A stretch of DNA of 64,000 nucleotides from Hymenobacter metallilatus (GCF_003944705.1 NZ_RWIS01000015.1:1-64000); one strand, 5' to 3'. Shown: positions 7,202-16,774, numbered from the stretch's first letter. Numbers and translations are program-made. The notes: generated by a model from the sequence alone, not told the origin.

Positions 7202-9688
7202 ATGTCCCGTTCTCTACCCCTCCTCCTGCTCCTCTCTCTTTCCTCCGCTGCACCAGCACTAGCCGCCGAGCCAATCCCACACGATAATGCGCATCACGGC
7301 GACGACACCGCACAGCGGGGCCGCCTGGCCGGCCGGGTTGTGGATGAGAAAGGGGAGCCAGTTGAAGGGGTAACCGTGGCGCTGAAGGGTACGTCCTTCG
7401 GAACTACTACGGGCACGGATGGGTCGTTTCGGCTCTCGGCTCCGGCCGGCACGTACCAGCTGGTGGTGAGCAGCCTGGGCTACCGCTCCCAGGAAATTAC
7501 GGCAACCATTGTGGGTGGTGAAACGGCTACCCTTCCTGCCTTTACCGTTAGCCGGAGCCAGCAACAACTGAACGAGGTAACCATTACCGGCAACCGCAGC
7601 CTCAATGAGCGGCCCGTGGCCATTGGCAAGCTGCCCATTGCCCCCCTCGATTTGCCCCAGAGCACTTTCACGGTGGAGCGCCAGACGCTGGAGCAGCAGC
7701 AAGTGCTGCGCCTGAGTGACGTACTGGCCAACGTGAGCGGCGTGTACGTGAGCGGTAATACGGGCGGCTACCAGGAGGAAATTTCGGGCCGCGGCTTTGC
7801 TTTCGGGAGCAGCAACACGTTCAAGAATGGGGTGCGCTACAACAACAGTATCCTACCCGAAACCAGCTCCCTAGAGCGGTTTGAGGTGCTGAAGGGCAGC
7901 AATGCCATCCTCTACGGCAACGTGGCCGCCGGCGGTGTGCTGAACCTGGTTACCAAGAAGCCTCGCTTCGAGCAGGGCGGCTCCATTGGCTTGCGCGTAG
8001 GCAGCTACGACTTTTACAAGCCCACGCTGGATGTGTACGGGGCCGTAAATGGCAGCGAACAGGTAGCCTTCCGGGTGAATACCACCTACGAAAACAGCCG
8101 TAGCTTCCGCAGCGAGGTGAAGGGGGAGCGGTTCTACGTGAACCCGTCCCTGCTTATCAAAATCGGGGGCAAAACGGATTTTCTACTGGAAGGTGATTAC
8201 CTGAAGGATAACCGCACGCCCGACTTCGGCATTGGGGCTATCAACTACCGGATTCCCGAGGTGTCCCGCGGCCGCTTCCTGAACACCAGCTGGGCGAATA
8301 TCGGCACGGAGCAGAAATCGGCTACGGCTACCCTTACGCATCATCTCAACGACATTTGGCAGGTGCGTGGGGTGGCCGCTTACCAGGGTTTCAGCAATGC
8401 GCTGCGCTCGGCCTCCCGGCCCAGCAACGTGCGCGACCGGGTAGATGTGTTTGCGGGAGTCGACAAGAATGGCAAGCCCGTGAAAGTCCTCACCGGCAGC
8501 CCGGCCCTCTACGGCAACCAGGTACGCAGTCTGCAAGCCAGTGAAACCAGGGAAGACTACTTCCTGGGCCAGCTGGACGTAACCGGCAAAGTGCGGACTG
8601 GTTTCCTTAAGCACACCGTGCTGGTGGGCTTGGACGCCGATAAGTACAACACCCGCGCTATTGCCTACAATGCCATTGCCCGCTACGATTCCATTAACAT
8701 TTTCGAGCCGGAGCGCTACACCGAAAACAGCACCGTGCCCACCTTCACCCGCAACACCCGCACCTACTCGCCCATTCGGCGCGTGGGGGTATACGTGCAG
8801 GACCTCATCGAAATTACGGAGAAGCTGAAGCTGCTGGCCGGCGTGCGCTACAGCTACCAGGAAACCGGCAGCTTCCAGTACGCCTACGCCAAGCAAACCA
8901 ACACCCGCACCAAACGCTACGACGACGCCTTCTCGCCCCGGTTGGGCCTGGTGTACCAGCCGCTGAAAACTTTGTCAGTTTTCGCCTCCTACGCCAACTC
9001 CTTCAACACCAACGCTGGCGTAGATAACACCGGTGCGGCGTTGCCGCCCTCCCTCATCGACCAGTACGAGGTGGGCGTGAAAAACGAGCTGTTCAACGGG
9101 CTGCTTTCGGCCAACGTAACGGCCTACCGCATTGTGAACAGCAACCTGGCTCAAACTATTGACGCCAGAGCCTCCAATTACAACGCCAACATACCCACGG
9201 CTCAGGAGCTGGCCGGGGAGGTAACCAGCAAGGGCGTTGAGCTGGACGTGCAGAGCAAGCCCATGCAAGGGTGGTCGGTGATTGGGGGCTACAGCTACAA
9301 CCGCACGGCCTATACCAAGAGCAGCATGTACGTTGTGGGTAGCCTGCTGCGCTACAACCCCAACCACACGGCCAACGCCAGCGTGTTCTACACCTTTGAT
9401 AACAGCCTGCTAAGTGGCCTGAACCTGGGCCTGACCACGCTTTACATTGGAGAGCGGCAGGCCGGCCGCAGCACCCGTGTAACCGTACAGGGTGACAACT
9501 ACCGCCTGATTCCGCTGCCCGCCTACACCCAGCTCGATGCCTCCGTGGGCTACACCTACGACCGGCTGAGTCTGCGGCTGAAACTATCCAATGTGCTTAA
9601 CAAGCTTAGCTACAATGTGCACGACGACAACAGCGTGAATCCCATTGCCCCCCGGCAATTCTCAGCTACATTGGGCTACCGCCTTTAA
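7202..9688 (+). CDS. TonB-dependent siderophore receptor
   Basis: This 828-residue outer-membrane receptor imports ferric siderophores using TonB-transmitted energy. Signal peptide about 1-21; a carboxypeptidase-regulatory-like (CarbopepD_reg) domain about 40-120, typical of Bacteroidota receptors; plug about 145-255 (LPQSTFTVERQTLEQQ, LSDVLANVSGVYV, VLKGSNAILYGNVAAGGVLNLVTKKP); a 22-strand barrel to the end, finishing in Leu with the usual terminal strand (PRQFSATLGYRL). The plug motifs are those of FhuE/FpvA-type siderophore receptors; the ligand is not deducible. Upstream is a long A+T-rich leader with candidate iron operators. Downstream lie a terminator and a PepSY membrane protein that commonly accompanies such receptors. 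Confidence 0.95.
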   Translation: MSRSLPLLLLLSLSSAAPALAAEPIPHDNAHHGDDTAQRGRLAGRVVDEKGEPVEGVTVALKGTSFGTTTGTDGSFRLSAPAGTYQLVVSSLGYRSQEITATIVGGETATLPAFTVSRSQQQLNEVTITGNRSLNERPVAIGKLPIAPLDLPQSTFTVERQTLEQQQVLRLSDVLANVSGVYVSGNTGGYQEEISGRGFAFGSSNTFKNGVRYNNSILPETSSLERFEVLKGSNAILYGNVAAGGVLNLVTKKPRFEQGGSIGLRVGSYDFYKPTLDVYGAVNGSEQVAFRVNTTYENSRSFRSEVKGERFYVNPSLLIKIGGKTDFLLEGDYLKDNRTPDFGIGAINYRIPEVSRGRFLNTSWANIGTEQKSATATLTHHLNDIWQVRGVAAYQGFSNALRSASRPSNVRDRVDVFAGVDKNGKPVKVLTGSPALYGNQVRSLQASETREDYFLGQLDVTGKVRTGFLKHTVLVGLDADKYNTRAIAYNAIARYDSINIFEPERYTENSTVPTFTRNTRTYSPIRRVGVYVQDLIEITEKLKLLAGVRYSYQETGSFQYAYAKQTNTRTKRYDDAFSPRLGLVYQPLKTLSVFASYANSFNTNAGVDNTGAALPPSLIDQYEVGVKNELFNGLLSANVTAYRIVNSNLAQTIDARASNYNANIPTAQELAGEVTSKGVELDVQSKPMQGWSVIGGYSYNRTAYTKSSMYVVGSLLRYNPNHTANASVFYTFDNSLLSGLNLGLTTLYIGERQAGRSTRVTVQGDNYRLIPLPAYTQLDASVGYTYDRLSLRLKLSNVLNKLSYNVHDDNSVNPIAPRQFSATLGYRL

Positions 9689-9718
9689 GTGAGTGAGTGA
9701 GTCAGTGAGTGAGTGAGA
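9689..9718 (+). repeat. GTGA microsatellite after the receptor gene
   Basis: Immediately after the TAA stop, about seven GTGA units run in tandem with one GTCA interruption. They lie in non-coding DNA before the terminator. Confidence 0.85.
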
Positions 9719-9720
9719 CA

Positions 9721-9762
9721 AACCCGGAAGTAGCTGGCTGCAACCGGTTGCTTCCGGGTTTT
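9721..9762 (+). terminator. Hairpin terminator between receptor and PepSY gene
   Basis: AACCCGGAAG and CTTCCGGGTT pair across a 22-base loop that itself contains CAACCGGTTG, and TTTT follows. It may attenuate rather than abolish read-through into the PepSY gene. Confidence 0.75.
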
Positions 9763-9795
9763 CATTCAGGTTTTTGACCCGTGTTTTTTTGAGTT

Positions 9796-11028
9796 ATGAA
9801 GATTTTTTTTCGCAACATTCACCTCTACCTCAGCCTGGTTTCGGGGCTTGTAATTGCGGTTGTGTGCCTGACGGGGGGTATCCTGGTTTTTGAGAAAGAC
9901 CTTGAGCAGGCCTGGCACCCAGAGCGGTATTTCGTACAGCCCGCCTCCACCCCGGCCCTGCCGCTAGCTCGCCTGCAAGCGGCCGTGCGCGCCTACAAGC
10001 CCGATGCCACACTTGCGGGTATAAAAGTGTACGCCGACCCAACCCGCACCGTGGAGTTCAGTCTGGCTGGTGGCCCGGAGGGTGGCAAACAGCCCGCTGC
10101 TGGGGCAGAGGAAAAGCGCGGCCTCCGGCAAGCTGGCCGGGGAGGCAAGGGCCCCGAGGGCAAGGGGGGAAAAGGCGGTGAAGGCGGCCGGGGACCTACT
10201 GTGTTTGTCAATCCGTACACGGCGGCCGTTACCGGGGAGCTAAACTACCGCGAGTCGTTTTTCTTCACAGTAATGGCCCTACACCGCGGCATGGTGGGTG
10301 GCCCCATTGGCAAGCTCGTAGTGGGCGTAAGCACCCTGCTGTTCCTGTTTATCATTGGCACCGGATTGGTGCTGTGGTGGCCGGCCAGCCGCAACGCCGT
10401 GAAGCAGCGGCTGCAGCTAAAGTGGAGCGGGGGCTGGAAGCGCCTCAACCACGACCTGCACATTGTGCTGGGCTTTTACTCGGCCTTGTTCTTGTTTGTG
10501 TTTGCTTTCACGGGGTTGGCCTGGTCGTTTGAGTGGTTCAACAAGGGCATTTATGCTCTCACCAACTCGTCCATGGAGCGCCCCGAGCCACCGGTTTCGG
10601 CTGCCCCGACCGTAGCGGCTGCCCCAGCCGGCACGCTCACTGCCGAAGCGGCCCTGGTCCGCGCCCGGGAGTTGGCTCCGGTGGCCGTTTCGTACGCCCT
10701 GCAACTGCCCAAGGACGCCACTGGCAGCATTCGGGTAGCCACGCTCCGGCCCGGTGCCAGCTACGAAAATGCCACCGATGAAGTATACCTGGATCAGTAC
10801 TCGGGCCAGGTGTTGCGTCAGCAAACCTATGAGCAGCGCAGCCTGGGCCAGCGGGTGCGGGGCATGTTCAAGCCGGTGCATACCGGCTCCATATTTGGGT
10901 GGCCTTCCAAGCTTATCAGCGCCCTTGTGTGCCTGCTGGGCGTTACCTTTCCTGTTACGGGTGTTATTCTGTGGCTGAACCGCCTGAAGAAAGAGCGGAA
11001 GAAGCTTCGGCGGGTAGCGGTGGCCTGA
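9796..11028 (+). CDS. PepSY-associated membrane protein (PiuB-like)
   Basis: This 410-residue inner-membrane protein has about four transmembrane helices (about 10-35, 170-195, 220-250, 370-395) with periplasmic PepSY-like segments between them. The opening FFRNIHLYLSLVSGLVIAVVCLTGG and the HRGMVGG-PIGKLVVGVSTLLFLFIIGTGLVLWWP segments are typical of the iron-regulated PepSY_TM family. These proteins are linked to ferric-siderophore use, possibly as inner-membrane reductases. An unusual Gly/Lys-rich low-complexity insert lies at about 100-135. It sits 107 bases after the siderophore receptor, which supports an iron-uptake role. Confidence 0.88.
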   Translation: MKIFFRNIHLYLSLVSGLVIAVVCLTGGILVFEKDLEQAWHPERYFVQPASTPALPLARLQAAVRAYKPDATLAGIKVYADPTRTVEFSLAGGPEGGKQPAAGAEEKRGLRQAGRGGKGPEGKGGKGGEGGRGPTVFVNPYTAAVTGELNYRESFFFTVMALHRGMVGGPIGKLVVGVSTLLFLFIIGTGLVLWWPASRNAVKQRLQLKWSGGWKRLNHDLHIVLGFYSALFLFVFAFTGLAWSFEWFNKGIYALTNSSMERPEPPVSAAPTVAAAPAGTLTAEAALVRARELAPVAVSYALQLPKDATGSIRVATLRPGASYENATDEVYLDQYSGQVLRQQTYEQRSLGQRVRGMFKPVHTGSIFGWPSKLISALVCLLGVTFPVTGVILWLNRLKKERKKLRRVAVA

Positions 11029-11126
11029 CCCGGGCCGCCTGCTGGCAGGCAGCTTTCTTACTCCTCATCCGTACTGCCACAAGCGCCGGGCTGCTGTTGC
11101 CTGGCGCTTGTGCTTGCTACCTGCCC

Positions 11127-12167
11127 ATGAACCAGCCTACGTCTCTCGCACCTGCTCCCCTTCCGCCCACCCAAAACCGCCTGGTAGCCATGTTGCGCCG
11201 GGCTGGCTTACTCGACTGGTTTTTACTGGGGCTGATAAGCGTGGTGGCCCTGGCTTACATGATGCCGGACCTTGGCAGCAAAAGCAGTCCGGTTCCCTGG
11301 AAAGCAATTACCATGGCCGGGGTAGCGCTTATTTTCTTTTTTTATGGCCTGCGGCTGAGCATGGAAAAGCTGCGGGCCGGTCTGCGCAACTGGCGGCTGC
11401 ATGTGGTGGTGCAGCTGATTACGTTTGTAGTATTTCCGGTACTGGCGCTACTGTTCCGGCCATTATTTGAGGGCGTGAAGGGCGTGCAGCTCTGGCAAAG
11501 CATCTTTTTCCTGTGTACGCTACCCAGCACGGTTTCCACCTCGGTAGTGATGGTAAGTATTGCCCGGGGCAACCTGCCGGCCGCCATTTTCAATGCCAGC
11601 ATCAGTAGCCTGCTCGGCATTGTGCTTACCCCGCTCTGGACCGGCCTGCTGCTGCATACCACCACCGACGGCGGGCATTTGTGGGGGCTGGCCCTGAGCC
11701 TTACCTGGCAGGTTATACTGCCGGTAGTGGCGGGGGTATTGCTTAACCGGCGGTGGGGGGCGCTTGCCGAGCGGCACAAGGGCCGCCTGCGCATCTCCGA
11801 CCAGCTTGTGATTCTGTTGATTGTGTTTACGGCTTTCTGCGAATCGTTTGCCGAAGGCATTTTCCGCAGCTATGCGCCCACCGATGTGGCCCTGCTGGCG
11901 GTGGGTATGGTGGGGCTGTACCTGGCGGTATTTGGAGCGGTTTGGGCATTGAGCCAGCTCCTAGGCTTCTCCCGCCAAGACCGGATTACCGCCCTGTTTT
12001 GTGGGTCCAAAAAGTCGTTGGTTCATGGCAGCGTAATGGCCAGCCTGCTGTTTCCGGGGATGGCCGCCACCGGATTGCTGCTGCTGCCCCTCATGCTTTA
12101 CCATGCCCTACAGATTATTCTGGCCAGCATGATGGCTCAACGCATGGGCCAGGTGGCCGAAGCATAG
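11127..12167 (+). CDS. SBF-type (bile acid:sodium symporter family) transporter
   Basis: The 346-residue protein has about ten hydrophobic helices of the SBF-like family (related to SLC10A7 and bacterial YfeH). Landmarks include FFFYGLRLSMEKLRAGLRNWRLH, LPSTVSTSVVMVSIARGN followed by AAIFNASISSLLGI (the ion-binding crossover region), and CGSKKSLVHGSVMASLLFPG near the end. The bacterial substrate is unknown; the name does not imply bile-acid transport. I chose the ATG at 11127 because the upstream extension lies in another gene and lacks family similarity. It is 98 bases after the PepSY gene on the same strand, so co-transcription is possible. Confidence 0.9.
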   Translation: MNQPTSLAPAPLPPTQNRLVAMLRRAGLLDWFLLGLISVVALAYMMPDLGSKSSPVPWKAITMAGVALIFFFYGLRLSMEKLRAGLRNWRLHVVVQLITFVVFPVLALLFRPLFEGVKGVQLWQSIFFLCTLPSTVSTSVVMVSIARGNLPAAIFNASISSLLGIVLTPLWTGLLLHTTTDGGHLWGLALSLTWQVILPVVAGVLLNRRWGALAERHKGRLRISDQLVILLIVFTAFCESFAEGIFRSYAPTDVALLAVGMVGLYLAVFGAVWALSQLLGFSRQDRITALFCGSKKSLVHGSVMASLLFPGMAATGLLLLPLMLYHALQIILASMMAQRMGQVAEA

Positions 12168-12277
12168 CGCAACGCTACTCCTCGTACGAGTTATGGGTAT
12201 CTCATTCGGTCCGCACCACAGGGGAATAAACCGACGAGCAGGTTGGCACTTTTCCTGGCTATCCGGATTCCTCAAAA

Positions 12278-12310
12278 TTGGGATATACTGGCTATGCGCG
12301 TGTATATTTG
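12278..12310 (+). promoter_or_regulatory. Promoter of the ankyrin-repeat gene
   Basis: TTG (12278-12280) and TATATTTG (12303-12310) are 22 bases apart and match the Bacteroidota pattern; the start codon follows 34 bases later. Confidence 0.6.
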
Positions 12311-12344
12311 AACGTATGTTCCTCACTCGCCCGTATTTCCCGGC

Positions 12345-12794
12345 ATGAAAAAACTTCTTCTCGGTTTAACTCTATTTATAGCTACCCTATCGTTTGCACA
12401 GGCCCAAACTGCCACGCAGAAAGTGTACGCGGCCGTCGTCAAGAATCAGCCGACGGCGGTAGATGCCCTGCTCTCGGCCGGGGCCGATGCCAATGCTCCG
12501 GTGGAGATGGTGCCTGGCTTTCCGACTACTTTTCTGGTACTAGCCGCTGGCAATGGCCATTTGGAGGTGGTGAAAGCCCTGCTAAAAAACAAAGCCCAGG
12601 TAGATAAGCCCGACTCCTTCGATGTAACCCCCCTGATGGCAGCAGCAGCTCAGGGCAGCCTCGATGTGGTACAGTTTCTACTGGCTAGCGGAGCAAACCC
12701 CAAAGCCAAAGACAAGGATGGCAAGGATGTGCTGGCCACGGCCAAGGAAGGCGGAAACGCCGATGTGGTAAAGCTCATTCAGAGTAAGCTGTAG
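12345..12794 (+). CDS. Secreted ankyrin-repeat protein
   Basis: The 149-residue product has a signal peptide (about 1-20, ending SFAQAQ) followed by about four ankyrin repeats. The clearest are LLSAGADANAPVE (about 42-54), TTFLVLAAGNGHLEVVKALLKNKAQVDKPD, and VTPLMAAAAQGSLDVVQFLLASGANPKAKDKDGKDVL. Ankyrin arrays mediate protein contacts; a periplasmic partner is expected but none is encoded adjacent. The gene has its own promoter and terminator, so it is monocistronic. Confidence 0.92.
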   Translation: MKKLLLGLTLFIATLSFAQAQTATQKVYAAVVKNQPTAVDALLSAGADANAPVEMVPGFPTTFLVLAAGNGHLEVVKALLKNKAQVDKPDSFDVTPLMAAAAQGSLDVVQFLLASGANPKAKDKDGKDVLATAKEGGNADVVKLIQSKL

Positions 12795-12809
12795 TTTTTG
12801 CACTTAAGC

Positions 12810-12849
12810 AATACAAAAGGCCGGAACCAGCTTTCCGGCCTTTTGTATT
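12810..12849 (+). terminator. Terminator of the ankyrin gene
   Basis: AATACAAAAGGCCGGAA and TTCCGGCCTTTTGTATT are perfect complements around a 6-base loop, 15 bases after the stop codon. Confidence 0.9.
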
Positions 12850-13030
12850 GTGGCAGTATCCACCGGCCCGGACCCCACCCATTGATCCGGCTGAGAGAGT
12901 ACATGGGCGCGGCAGCAATCCGCAGAAATGTTTTGTACAAAGACAGTATTTCTTGCTACAAATTTTATATCAACGGAACTATACCTATCCGTATTGGCTT
13001 TAGCAGCCGAAACAATCTTACACCAACTAT

Positions 13031-13270
13031 ATGCTTGATACCCAACTGACTAAGGCCGGATTTTTTGAAATATCCGACACAGTTGAGCCCCACCAACCTG
13101 GTACCACTTACGTACGGCCCCGGGCGCTGGAAACCGTCCGTATTTTTATTCCGGCTGGCAGCTCAGAGGTAGCGGTGTATGCAGGGCCCTTACGCAACAG
13201 CCGCCTGGTATTTCGGGGGCCTATGGAGCAGGCGCTACGCCTGCCGTGGCTGCTCCCGCTGTCCAATTAG
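13031..13270 (+). CDS. Small protein of unknown function
   Basis: This 79-residue reading frame starts with ATG after an A+T-rich upstream region. Its composition is protein-like (KAGFFEISDTVEP, then ETVRIFIPAGSSEVAVYAGPLRNSRLVFRG). No family is recognised. Its 3' end overlaps the convergent glucosidase gene by 50 bases, which lowers confidence. No clear TAnnTTTG element precedes it. Confidence 0.45.
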   Translation: MLDTQLTKAGFFEISDTVEPHQPGTTYVRPRALETVRIFIPAGSSEVAVYAGPLRNSRLVFRGPMEQALRLPWLLPLSN

Positions 13271-15920
13271 CCGCTTGGCTGTGCGGCTTCTGGTAGCGCA
13301 GCAACCGCACAATCAAGCCGGTCCAGCCGGTCTGGTGGCTGGCACCCAGCCCCCTACCCGTGTCACCATGAAAGTATTCGTGGAAAAGCAGGTAGTCACG
13401 GAAATGAGGATCCGTCTGGAGCAGCTCGTCATGGGCAAAGGCCGGACGGCGGCCGTGCTCGTCCTGCAGAAACAGCCGGGCCAGCCGCCCCGATAAGGCC
13501 TCGGCAATTTCCTGTAGGGTAAGGCGCTGCCCGGAGCCGGTAGGATACTCTACCCGGAATGAGTCGCCGTAATAGGCGTGGAACCGTTGCAGCGACTCGA
13601 TGATGAGGTAGTTGATGGGAAACCAAATGGGGCCGCGCCAGTTGCTGTTGCCCCCAAACATGCTGCTTTCGGCTTCGCCGGGCACGTACTGCACCGTAAA
13701 GTCGGTATCGGGGGTGCTGTACACGTAGGGGTTGTCGAGGTGGTAGCGCGACATGGCCCGGATGCCGAAATCGGAGAGGAACTCCTGCTCATCGAGCATA
13801 CGCTTGAGTAAGTGGCGCAGGCGGCTGCGGCGCAGCAGGCTCAGCAAGTGCCGGGCACCCTTGCCCTGCTCCTGCCAACGGGCCACCAGCTGGGCCAGGT
13901 GGGGCCGGTTTTCCAGCAGCCAGCGGGCCCGCTCCGTAAACTCGGGCAGCGAGTTGAGCAATTCCTCGTCAATCACCTCCACGGCAAACAGCGGAATCAG
14001 GCCCACAATGGAGCGCACGCGCAACTTGGTTCGGGCATCGTCGGGGGTGTGCAGCACATCGTAGTAAAACTGGTCCTCATCGTCCCAGAGGTTGAACTGC
14101 CCGTCGCCGCCCCGGGTCATGGCGTCGGCAATGTAGAGGAAGTGCTCGAAGAATTTGCCGGCCATTTCCTGGTATACCGGGTTGCGGCCGGCCAGCTCCA
14201 TGGCCATGCGCATCATGTTCAGGGCAAACATGGCCATCCAGCTGGTACCGTCGCTCTGCTCAATGTAGCCACCGGTGGGCAGCGGGGCGCTCCTATCGAA
14301 CACCCCAATGTTATCCAGCCCCAGGAAGCCGCCTTCAAAAATGTTCTGCTCGCTTTTATCCTTCCGATTCACCCACCAGGTGAAGTTCAGCGTCAGCTTA
14401 TGAAAAACCGCTTCCAGAAAGGCTATATCTCCTTCGCCGCCGTGGAGCTTTTTATCCATCTGATATACCCGCCAGGTAGCCCAGGCGTGTACCGGCGGGT
14501 TCACGTCGTTCAGGTTCCACTCGTAGGCGGGCAGCTGGCCGCTGGGGTGCAGGTACCAGTCGCGGCACAGCAGCCGAAGCTGGTTTTTGGCAAAGTCGGC
14601 ATCTACCATCGCCAGCGGGATACAGTGAAACGCCAGGTCCCAGGCCGCATACCACGGATACTCCCACTTGTCCGGCATTGAGATGATATCCTGGTTGTGC
14701 AGGTGGCGCCAGTTGCTGTTGCGGCCCTTGCGGCGGCGGGCGGGCAGGCGGGGCAGGGCGGGGTCCCCATCCAGCCACTGCGTCACGTCGTAATAGTAGA
14801 ACTGCTTGCTCCAGAGCATCCCCGCAAATGCCTGCCGCTGAATGTTGCGCATGTCGGCCGAGGGAGGCAGCTCCTCCTGCATACACCTGTAAAAGTCGTC
14901 GGCCTCCTGTTGGCGGGCCGCCACCACCTGCCCGAAATCCGAGAAGGGGGCCGTTAGCTGATCTTGACTCAGGCGCAGGCGCACCACCCGGGCCTCGCCG
15001 GGCCCGAGGAGGAGCGAATGATGCACGGCCAGCTTGGTGCCGCACTGCTGGGGGTTGACGGCCGTAACATCCCCTTCCACCAGATAGTCGTTGATACCAT
15101 CCTTGAAGTAACGTCCACTGCTGGTGGGCCCGAATGGGTCACCGGTACGCAGGTAGTTCGTGTCGTTGTCGCAAAAAAGCAGGGCGGCGGGCTCGTCGCA
15201 GTACACGTGGTAGCGGCCCAGGGCGGGGTGGTCGGCCAGGGCACCCTGGGGGCCGGTGGCCTGCAGGGCTGGTACCGGGGCCTCATAGCCCCAGGCCCAG
15301 GTGTTGCGAAACCAGATGGTAGGCAATACGTGCAGGGGCGCGGCCTCGGGGCCCCGGTTGTGGGCAGTTATTTGCAGCAGCACATCATCGGGGCCGGCCT
15401 TGGCATACTCAATGAACACATCGAAGTAGCGGTTCTCGGCGAAGATGCCCGTGTCCAGCAGCTCATACTCAGGCTCCAGGCGGGTGCGGCGGCCGTTTTC
15501 CTGGCGCAGCTCCTCGTACGGAAACTCCCGCTGCGGGTACTTATACAGCATCTTCATGTAGCTGTGGGAAGGCGTGCTGTCGAGGTAATAATACAGCTCC
15601 TTCACGTCCTCGCCGTGGTTGCCCTGGCCGTTGGTGAGGCCGAACAGCCGCTCCTTCAGCATCTCATCCTGCTCGTTCCAGAGGGCCACGCTCAGGCACA
15701 GGTGTTGCCGGTCATCGGAAATACCACCCAGGCCTTCCTCGCCCCAGCGGTAGGCTATGCTGCGGGCCAGGTCGTGGGGCAGGAAATTCCAGGCGTTACC
15801 GTCAGGGCTGTAATCTTCGCGCACTGTACCCCACTGGCGCTCCGTCAGGTAGGGGCCGAACTTCTTCCAGGGAGCTGCCCCGGTACGGTGTTCCTGTAGG
15901 CGTAGTTGTTCTTGCATCAT
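13221..15920 (-). CDS. GH63-type glucosidase-like protein
   Basis: The product is 899 residues, of the family related to eukaryotic processing alpha-glucosidase I and bacterial YgjK/MGH-like hydrolases. After an N-terminal beta-sandwich (GLGGISDDRQHLCLSVALWNEQD, VHVLPTIWFRNTW-like strand) comes an (alpha/alpha)6 barrel with NQDIISMPDKWEYPWYAAWDLAFHCIPLA (about 455-485) and SSMFGGNSNWRGPIWFPINYLIIESL (about 760-790), the regions that usually carry the catalytic acids. There is no signal peptide, so it is probably cytoplasmic and acts on alpha-glucosidic compounds such as glucosylglycerate or trehalose-like solutes; the substrate is unproven. The start at 15920 (or the adjacent ATG at 15917) lies just downstream of a consensus promoter, which excludes the longer frame to 16040. 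Confidence 0.88.
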   Translation of the reverse strand: MMQEQLRLQEHRTGAAPWKKFGPYLTERQWGTVREDYSPDGNAWNFLPHDLARSIAYRWGEEGLGGISDDRQHLCLSVALWNEQDEMLKERLFGLTNGQGNHGEDVKELYYYLDSTPSHSYMKMLYKYPQREFPYEELRQENGRRTRLEPEYELLDTGIFAENRYFDVFIEYAKAGPDDVLLQITAHNRGPEAAPLHVLPTIWFRNTWAWGYEAPVPALQATGPQGALADHPALGRYHVYCDEPAALLFCDNDTNYLRTGDPFGPTSSGRYFKDGINDYLVEGDVTAVNPQQCGTKLAVHHSLLLGPGEARVVRLRLSQDQLTAPFSDFGQVVAARQQEADDFYRCMQEELPPSADMRNIQRQAFAGMLWSKQFYYYDVTQWLDGDPALPRLPARRRKGRNSNWRHLHNQDIISMPDKWEYPWYAAWDLAFHCIPLAMVDADFAKNQLRLLCRDWYLHPSGQLPAYEWNLNDVNPPVHAWATWRVYQMDKKLHGGEGDIAFLEAVFHKLTLNFTWWVNRKDKSEQNIFEGGFLGLDNIGVFDRSAPLPTGGYIEQSDGTSWMAMFALNMMRMAMELAGRNPVYQEMAGKFFEHFLYIADAMTRGGDGQFNLWDDEDQFYYDVLHTPDDARTKLRVRSIVGLIPLFAVEVIDEELLNSLPEFTERARWLLENRPHLAQLVARWQEQGKGARHLLSLLRRSRLRHLLKRMLDEQEFLSDFGIRAMSRYHLDNPYVYSTPDTDFTVQYVPGEAESSMFGGNSNWRGPIWFPINYLIIESLQRFHAYYGDSFRVEYPTGSGQRLTLQEIAEALSGRLARLFLQDEHGRRPAFAHDELLQTDPHFRDYLLFHEYFHGDTGRGLGASHQTGWTGLIVRLLRYQKPHSQAANWTAGAATAGVAPAP

Positions 15921-15945
15921 GGCATCTGAGGGAATGCTCCAAGCG

Positions 15946-15953
15946 CAAAGGTA
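15946..15953 (-). promoter_or_regulatory. -7 promoter element of the glucosidase gene
   Basis: TACCTTTG on the minus strand, 26-33 bases before the start codon, matches TAnnTTTG exactly. A -33 element is not obvious. Confidence 0.55.
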
Positions 15954-16140
15954 CGGGTGCAGGCGCGACTGGTTGTCGATTTGCACAGTTTCAGGCCATC
16001 CAGCACCATTACCGGTCAATACTGACGAATATACCGGCACACGCCGACAGGCAGCGCGCAGGTCCTATGCTTCACGACCCCAGACTATTCGGTTTCGGTA
16101 CGGCGCTATCTTTACCCGGTTTTATCCATATGCTCAGCCA

Positions 16141-16695
16141 ATGCGGTTTTTCCTGCTTCTGAAACCCTGGACTTTGTTCCTGCTCACATGTATTCTGCCC
16201 TTTGGCCTGATGATGACTGGCAGTGTGGCGCTGTTTTTCGGACACCAGCGGCCAGCTGTTTTTCTCATCCTCTACTCCTGCAGTATGCTGCTACTACTTG
16301 GCAGCGTGTTTGGCTGGCTGTGGGCATTGGGCACCTACCTGGTCCGGCAACTACCCGAGGCTACAATACCCTCCGCGCGGTGGCTCCACGCGGCCCTGGC
16401 TATTCCCAGTGGATATATTTTACTGTTTCTGTCCGCACTAGCGCGCGTGTTTTCTACTTCCATGCCTTCTTTTAAGCCGGCGTGGGCACTGGCTATTGTG
16501 CCGCTGCATCTGCTGTCCATGGGCTGCATATTTTACAGCCTGTATTATGTGGCCCGGGCGTTGCGTAGCGTCGAGCTGCAGCGCCCGGCGCAGTTCGCTG
16601 AGTTCGTAGGCGAGTTTTTTCTGCTCTGGTTTTATCCGGTGGGCATCTGGTTTATCCAGCCGCGTATCAACCGGCTGGCTGGCCATGCGTTCTGA
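16141..16695 (+). CDS. Integral membrane protein of unknown function
   Basis: The product is 184 residues with about five hydrophobic helices (about 5-28, 35-62, 75-100, 108-138, 155-172) and few charges, so it is an inner-membrane protein. The C-terminal part (ELQRPAQFAEFVGEFFLLWFYPVGIWFIQPRINRL) resembles a motif common in uncharacterised Bacteroidota membrane proteins. The upstream in-frame extension runs through the glucosidase promoter and is not hydrophobic, so I start at 16141. A near-consensus TATCTTTA lies at 16107-16114. Confidence 0.75.
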   Translation: MRFFLLLKPWTLFLLTCILPFGLMMTGSVALFFGHQRPAVFLILYSCSMLLLLGSVFGWLWALGTYLVRQLPEATIPSARWLHAALAIPSGYILLFLSALARVFSTSMPSFKPAWALAIVPLHLLSMGCIFYSLYYVARALRSVELQRPAQFAEFVGEFFLLWFYPVGIWFIQPRINRLAGHAF

Positions 16696-16774
16696 TACGC
16701 CACAAGCTGCCTGCTAACAGGCCGCGTAAAAGTGAGGCGGCTTGCACGCCCCGGAGCTGAGTGCCGGCAGGCCT

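Noticed and set aside
13812..14681. Long frames on the plus strand opposite the glucosidase gene (also 14964-15899)
   Set aside because: They are antisense shadows; the minus-strand protein carries clear family motifs throughout.
15919..16140. N-terminal extension of the membrane protein at 16141
   Set aside because: It runs through the divergent glucosidase promoter and is not hydrophobic or family-like.
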